The notes beneath the pieces were generated by a model, which had not been told where the DNA came from, searched no databases, and saw only the letters and a program-made list of their open reading frames with translations. The position numbers and the translations under genes are program-made. A stretch of DNA of 64,000 nucleotides from Cyathus striatus (lineage: Eukaryota; Basidiomycota; Agaricomycetes; Agaricales; Nidulariaceae), in assembly GCA_025738555.1 (NCBI GenBank), contig JAOVFP010000004.1, positions 4,960,001 through 5,024,000 on the forward strand, written 5' to 3'. Shown here piece after piece: positions 59,646-64,000 of this stretch (position 1 is its first letter; each line of letters opens with the position of its first letter).

Positions 59646-59931
59646 ACCTCGAGGAAGGGATAAACAGCTGCCATCAGTCCATCAATGATGAAGAGGGATA
59701 CCTAAATGAGGAAGGTGAAGATGAAGGCATTTGATGTAAGAGCTCAGCTATGTGTACAAATATGTGCAAAGGGTGGTGATTTGTGTGGGAAATGGTGATA
59801 GGAAGATGGGAGATGATGAGGGACTAATAAAAAGTGGTGTTGTCACTGTTGGGAATGATGATGAAAGATGCAAGACAATACTGATGTCTGTTATGAGAGT
59901 GGTCATATGGAACGAAATTTTTCTAAATACA

Positions 59932-60012
59932 ACAGTGCCTTGGTGTAGTGGTTGATCATCTTGTTCAACATCTATTGAAAGCATCAGGCTGTAGGTTCAA
60001 GTCCTGATTTGT
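59932..60012 (+). other. tRNA-like sequence (SINE head or tRNA pseudogene)
   Basis: Box A-like TGGTGTAGTGG (59941-59951) and box B-like GGTTCAAGTCC (59994-60004) are spaced as in tRNA genes, and the D stem TGGT/ATCA pairs. The acceptor and T stems do not close properly, so a functional tRNA is unlikely. Confidence 0.4.
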
Positions 60013-60182
60013 ACATTTTGTTGACTTTATTTTATTGTAACTTTGTTTCAGAGACTACATGTCCTTCAATCACTAAATTTAAGTTATATCACATTTCCTA
60101 TTTTATAGTAGCTTATGTCTTTACTTTGACAGAGACAGTAATTTGGAGTCAAGAGTATTAACAAAATATTAACTACCAGGCA

Positions 60183-60889
60183 TTAATTAGTTTCAATCAT
60201 ATCCCCAGGATTAGGGCATCTCTCATAGAAATAATTAGGGTATGGATCATCATTCTCAGGAAACCCATATGTGACCTCACACCCATAGTTTAAAACTACA
60301 TACTTTTTGATTGGCTCCACAAAAAGGCTTTGGAAGCTGGGTTTCCCATCATTCAAATACCCATCTCCAATCCAGATAACTACTGCCTGAGTTATAGCCA
60401 TCTGCAGCTGCAGAGGCTCATCTGCTGTACATGGTATCCATCTCACTTGGCTCAGATCAAAGTAATTGATGGGACAATTGGTTTCACACTGCTCTATGAA
60501 ATAGCAGATAACTTCATAGTTATCAAGAATAAAGTTGTCAGAGGGAGACCAACAAGAAAACTCAATCAGTATAAATGAGTTTATGTGTGGTCCATATTCA
60601 ATGAATTTGTCTACTAAAAACATAAGTATACCACATTATTAGACAGCAATAAAATGTACCTCACCACAGAATATGAAGATGTTAAACATGTAACCTTCTT
60701 TGGGAAGGTGAGATTCAAACTTGCTATCCTTTGGGATGTGAGTAATTCTATCATCCTCATTTTGAATGACAAGGTTGAATATATTAAATATAAATCCCCA
60801 CTGGAGTCCACTCTGAACTTCGAGAGACCCTGGATAGTACTAATTTCCATAACATCAGCAGTCTTCTTCCACTGATCAAAATAAGTCAT
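60183..60889 (-). pseudogene. Unrecognised relic gene, two frames
   Basis: First frame (60889-60614) reads MTYFDQWKKTADVMEIST..; the second (60623-60183, 146 codons) reads MFLVDKFIEYGPHINSFI and ends CPNPGDMIETN. They overlap in different frames and could be joined by an intron (acceptor near 60615). There are several aromatic and acidic residues but no motif I recognise. Low CpG. It may be a decayed host gene or transposon cargo. Confidence 0.35.
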
Positions 60890-61169
60890 CTAATAGAATA
60901 TTATAAATATTGTAAAGCATTAATTTATGAATCAAATAACTGACTTTGTGAAGAGGTGTGGGGAAGAAATGACAAAGTAGCAGTTTGATTATCAGGGGGA
61001 CCACCAACTGCTTCATACTGATTACTCCTAATCACACAATCCATCACTTAAGATTTCAAGGTTTTGGAACATTCATATTACTGACATTTTTGCTTGGGCA
61101 ATACATTCCATGTGTTTAGCAAACCCAAAATGGTCCTTCCAGTCACATAATTTATGTATTGGGATGTTA

Positions 61170-61436
61170 CAATCAAATATGCATTAAACTACATGTGTGG
61201 AAAACTGTGGGCCATGTGATTAGCAGATTTCAAATGGTCTGAGTACAACCTCCCTTCCTTGTTTACTTATTTCAAGTTTAGATAATGGTTCTCAAACAGG
61301 GTACTACAATTGAATGTGTTAAATTGCATGTGTGAACAACTGTGGGCCATGTGATTAGTGGATTTTGAATGGCCCAAGTATAATTTCTCATGCTTGGCAA
61401 ATGATTTCAGATTTAGTAAATGGTACTCAAAAACAC
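61170..61436. repeat. Two tandem diverged copies of a roughly 135-bp unit
   Basis: Both copies contain CTGTGGGCCATGTGATTAG (61205-61223 and 61340-61358) in the same order with ATGTGTG upstream and TTCA/GATTTAG blocks downstream. A second pair of similar blocks (GTAAGTCAT..CTTGCT) occurs at 61509 and 61597. Confidence 0.55.
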
Positions 61437-61726
61437 AGAATGGTACCCACTCAAACTTCTTGAATTTCCCTCTATGGTGCATACTCTCAAAATAAGAACT
61501 CCCAAAGGTAAGTCATTAATCTTGCTGAAAACTTCTTTAATGTTGACAGTACATTGCAGGAGTGACACAAACATCAAAGAAAACACCTCCCAAATGTAAG
61601 TCATAGCTCTTGCTATAAATTCTTTGATGTCAACATTTTATAGCTCTTTCCTCTGGCATAGTATCAACAAGGAGGTCAGCATGGCATGGGAAGTCTCATG
61701 AGGACCCAGATATTCCACTCACAACT

Positions 61727-62811
61727 TTGGGTCATCCTGGCTCACTGAATGTTATCATGTCTCCCCCTCCTCCTATGCCAACTGCTGATGGTGATGGTTC
61801 CTCTAATGTTAACCAGTCAGATGCTGGTCGGACTCCCAAATGTGATGTTGGAGAGGAATGTAATGGCATGTATCATACTTCAGAAACCCCCCCTATGCCT
61901 ACAGTCCTTTGGAGTTCAAGTTCTGGTGTGTCTCCTGACAATGATACCTCAATGAAGGATTTGTTTTCTTCCACTCCCTTCAACAATCCAACAGGTCTGG
62001 ATGTTGAGGGTGATGTAGGTCTGCTCATCTTCTCTGATGGTGGTATTGGTGGTTCTGTTATTCCCAGTCCTTCTGATATTCCAGAGGTTTATTCATCTAA
62101 TGGAGAGACACCAGAAGATCCTTCTGGAATATCTGAAGGACTGAGTGCAACAGAGCCACCAATACTGCCATCAGAGAAGATTAGTGGAGCAAGTTTTCTT
62201 GCTGCCTCATCACCAGAGCTATATACCTTTCCATGTTCCTCAAACTTGACAGTATGATTATCATTTTTCATGTTCTACAAACTGACTGATATGCTGTTAC
62301 CAGCCCAGTGCTCAATATGTAAGCAGAAGTGCTGATTGTCAATCATCTTCTCAACTCTAATTTGGTCTTCTCAGTCTTCCATATCAGGAATGATTGGTGG
62401 TACCAAATCTTTGGTATGTACCTGTTCTTCAATTTCATGATTAATTATTTACTGTCTAAATGTAGTCCCCTCACTCCTCAAGAATGAACAATGGCTCCTC
62501 CATGGTATGGGTTTAAAATCATTCAGTTATCTTCACCTTATTTCTTATTTTAATCACAGCCTTTGATTGAAAGAGCATTCATGCTCTTGTCTAAGCTGAA
62601 AGCAGTGGCACCAACACCCCAGGAACTTGAGAATGGTGGTGGTAGTACTGTGTACACACACATTGACCCTGTATTACTATTGAAAGTGGGTGAAGCCCCT
62701 GTTGCTTCAATAGAGGAGCAACAGATGGACTTGGGGATTGATTCATCAAGTCAGCATCTTGACTGTAAGTTGCTTCAAACTACAGCAAAATATTGCTTAC
62801 ATATTCAATAG
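61727..62811 (+). pseudogene. Unrecognised multi-exon relic gene, Ser/Pro/Asp-rich
   Basis: A first long exon (open to about 62250) encodes a low-complexity Pro/Ser/Asp/Gly-rich protein (MSPPPPMPTADGDGSSN; GISEGLSATEPPILPSEK). Then phase-0 short exons follow: PSAQY (15 nt), SSISGMIGGTKSL (39 nt), SPHSSRMNNGSSM (39 nt), and a longer exon PLIERAFMLLSKLKAVAPTP ending near 62764. Introns are GT-AG, 50-65 nt. No domain recognised. The exon style matches the relic at 55353-56912 and the two may be parts of one broken-up gene. Confidence 0.35.
62024..62188. repeat. Inverted repeat inside coding sequence (arms about 65 bp)
   Basis: Left arm about 62024-62089 and right arm about 62122-62188 are reverse complements with several mismatches. 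Both contain ATCTTCTCTGATGG and CAGTCCTTC on opposite strands, so both strands encode a similar peptide (IFSDG.IGGSV..SPSDIPE). Confidence 0.7.
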
Positions 62812-63580
62812 TGACTGCTAGTGTTGCCATGGCTCAGCTAGGTTCAGCTCAGCTCAGCTCATCCTCAGTTCAGCTACTTTTGGCTTTGTGAGCTCTAAAA
62901 AGCTGAAATTGCAGCTTGGCTTGGCTGGCTTGTGGCTAGCCAATGGCTCAGATATATATTTTTGCATAATCTCCATAAATATTATGTCTGTCACTCTTTA
63001 GATGTTTTTAAATAGCAAATATTGTACACAATATTATAGGTGCTCACTGAGCTGTGCTATTACTACTTATTTCCATTAATTCTTATAAGAAAAGCGGCAC
63101 AGACAAACTATGCAAGGTCCTGTCACATCATTGTCACATATCCACATGTCACGAAGGTGTGCACACTGCCACTGTCATCGATTATTATGGATTTATTGAG
63201 AAGTTAGGTTCTAGTTAATATTAATGCTCTGGAATGCAGAGATAATGTGTTAGTTTAATGCAAGGAAATGTCTATAAATTAGAATTGGAGGATATATGTG
63301 TATTATCTGTTCAGTTATATCAAATCAAAGATTCTAGATCCATGACTACAGCATGCTTTCAAGCAACTTTCAAGTTAAAGTTGTGTATTTCATATTAAAA
63401 AAATGCTGTATAATTTTTTTTCAAATACAGAATTGTACAGATGGTTTATAGAAGACATTTACTTGACTTTTATTCTAAGAAAGTGTTGAGAAAGTGTATG
63501 TTTACTGTAATACATGTCAATAAATAATATATTGAAAATATTGCTCAGCTTGGGGGCTTGAGCCTCAGCAGTACTTATCC
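62812..63580. mobile_element. Possible small inverted-repeat element
   Basis: Left sequence AGTGACTGCTAG followed by repeated CAGCTCAGCTCAGCTC motifs, and right sequence whose other strand reads AGTACTGCTGAGG followed by CCAAGCTGAGC, are weakly matching ends. There are no coding frames and no target duplication. Confidence 0.3.
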
Positions 63581-63595
63581 CTCCCCCACCCTTTC

Positions 63596-63870
63596 ACCTA
63601 AACTTCACATGAATTTCACATGAACTTCACCTATTCACGTGAATTTCATGTAAAATTCACATGAAATACACATTGAAGTAACATTTTCACATGAAATTCA
63701 CATGTTTTCATGTGAAGTCCACATGAATTTCACCTTCATCTAGGATGTTCCAAAATCACAAAAATTTGGTGAAATTCAAGTGAAGTTTAGGTGAAAACTA
63801 AGTGAAATTTAAACATGAAATTCACATGGAATTCACATGGAATTCACATGAAATTCATGTGAAGTACACA
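63596..63870. repeat. Short palindromic repeat cluster (TTCACATGAA type)
   Basis: The near-palindrome TTCACATGAA/TTCATGTGAA and variants occur more than ten times with AATTTC/GAAATT spacers, in both orientations. A C-rich stretch (CCCTCCCCCACCC, about 63581-63593) precedes it and a similar one closes the window, so it may be the inside of another foldback-like element cut by the window edge. Confidence 0.6.
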
Positions 63871-64000
63871 TGAAATAGAGTTAATCAATCAAATATATTA
63901 TACCATCTAACAAGTAACACAAAGTCGACAAGTGAGAACAAGATCAAAGCTTCATTCAAATACATTTTTAAACTACTTAGGCCTCCCCCATTCGCTCCCC

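Overview
The window looks like nuclear DNA of a mushroom-forming basidiomycete (Agaricomycetes). The coding genes are cut by many 45-70 nt GT-AG introns. There are two basidiomycete-type sesquiterpene synthases, a tandem family of multi-exon cytochrome P450s, a split tRNA-Val gene, a hAT relic, a long Ty3/gypsy retrotransposon, and relics of the CxC cysteine-cluster proteins that accompany KDZ transposons in mushrooms. I cannot name the species. All exon structures were worked out by eye.

1-31 kb is a terpenoid-type metabolic neighbourhood. In order it holds a questin-oxidase-like gene (111-1845), sesquiterpene synthase 1 (2157-3426, minus), a broken HDDxxE/NSE-type di- or sesterterpene synthase (3972-5055), P450 A (5381-7504) and P450 B (7845-9972). 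A tRNA-Val (10250-10339), an NmrA-like NAD(P)-binding protein (12645-14065, minus), a 5'-truncated P450 C (14885-16289) and sesquiterpene synthase 2 (19044-20294) follow. A hAT relic (22375-23909) ends 49 bp upstream of an AIF2/AMID-like FAD oxidoreductase (23959-26180). Then come a P450 tail fragment (26226-26534), intact P450 D (27243-29370) and pseudogenes P450 E and F (30148-34739). The plausible logic is that the synthases make a sesquiterpene skeleton and the paralogous P450s plus the accessory oxidoreductases decorate it. The product is not determinable from sequence.

30.4-41.2 kb and 54.3-64 kb are strongly CpG-depleted (TpG/CpA-rich) and consist of decayed genes and transposons. The left block holds a gypsy LTR (34859-35558), chromovirus pol debris, a KDZ-associated CxC gene relic and a nearly perfect inverted duplication (arms 36196-38339 and 38477-40622, spacer 137 bp).

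41176-54293 is a structurally complete 13.1 kb Ty3/gypsy element on the minus strand with two 1168-bp LTRs and a 4-bp GTAG duplication. It landed inside an exon of the CxC relic. Its pol is broken by a stop and frame breaks. Between pol and the 3' LTR it carries two intact-looking, intron-containing genes in antisense orientation. One encodes a perfect Zn2Cys6 binuclear-cluster motif. I consider this the most unusual feature of the window.

54.3-64 kb contains a relic gene built of phase-0 micro-exons (55353-56912), a foldback-like element with a head-to-head minisatellite (58288-59645), a tRNA-like sequence, two unrecognised relic genes, a palindrome inside coding sequence (about 62024-62188) and short palindromic repeats near the end.
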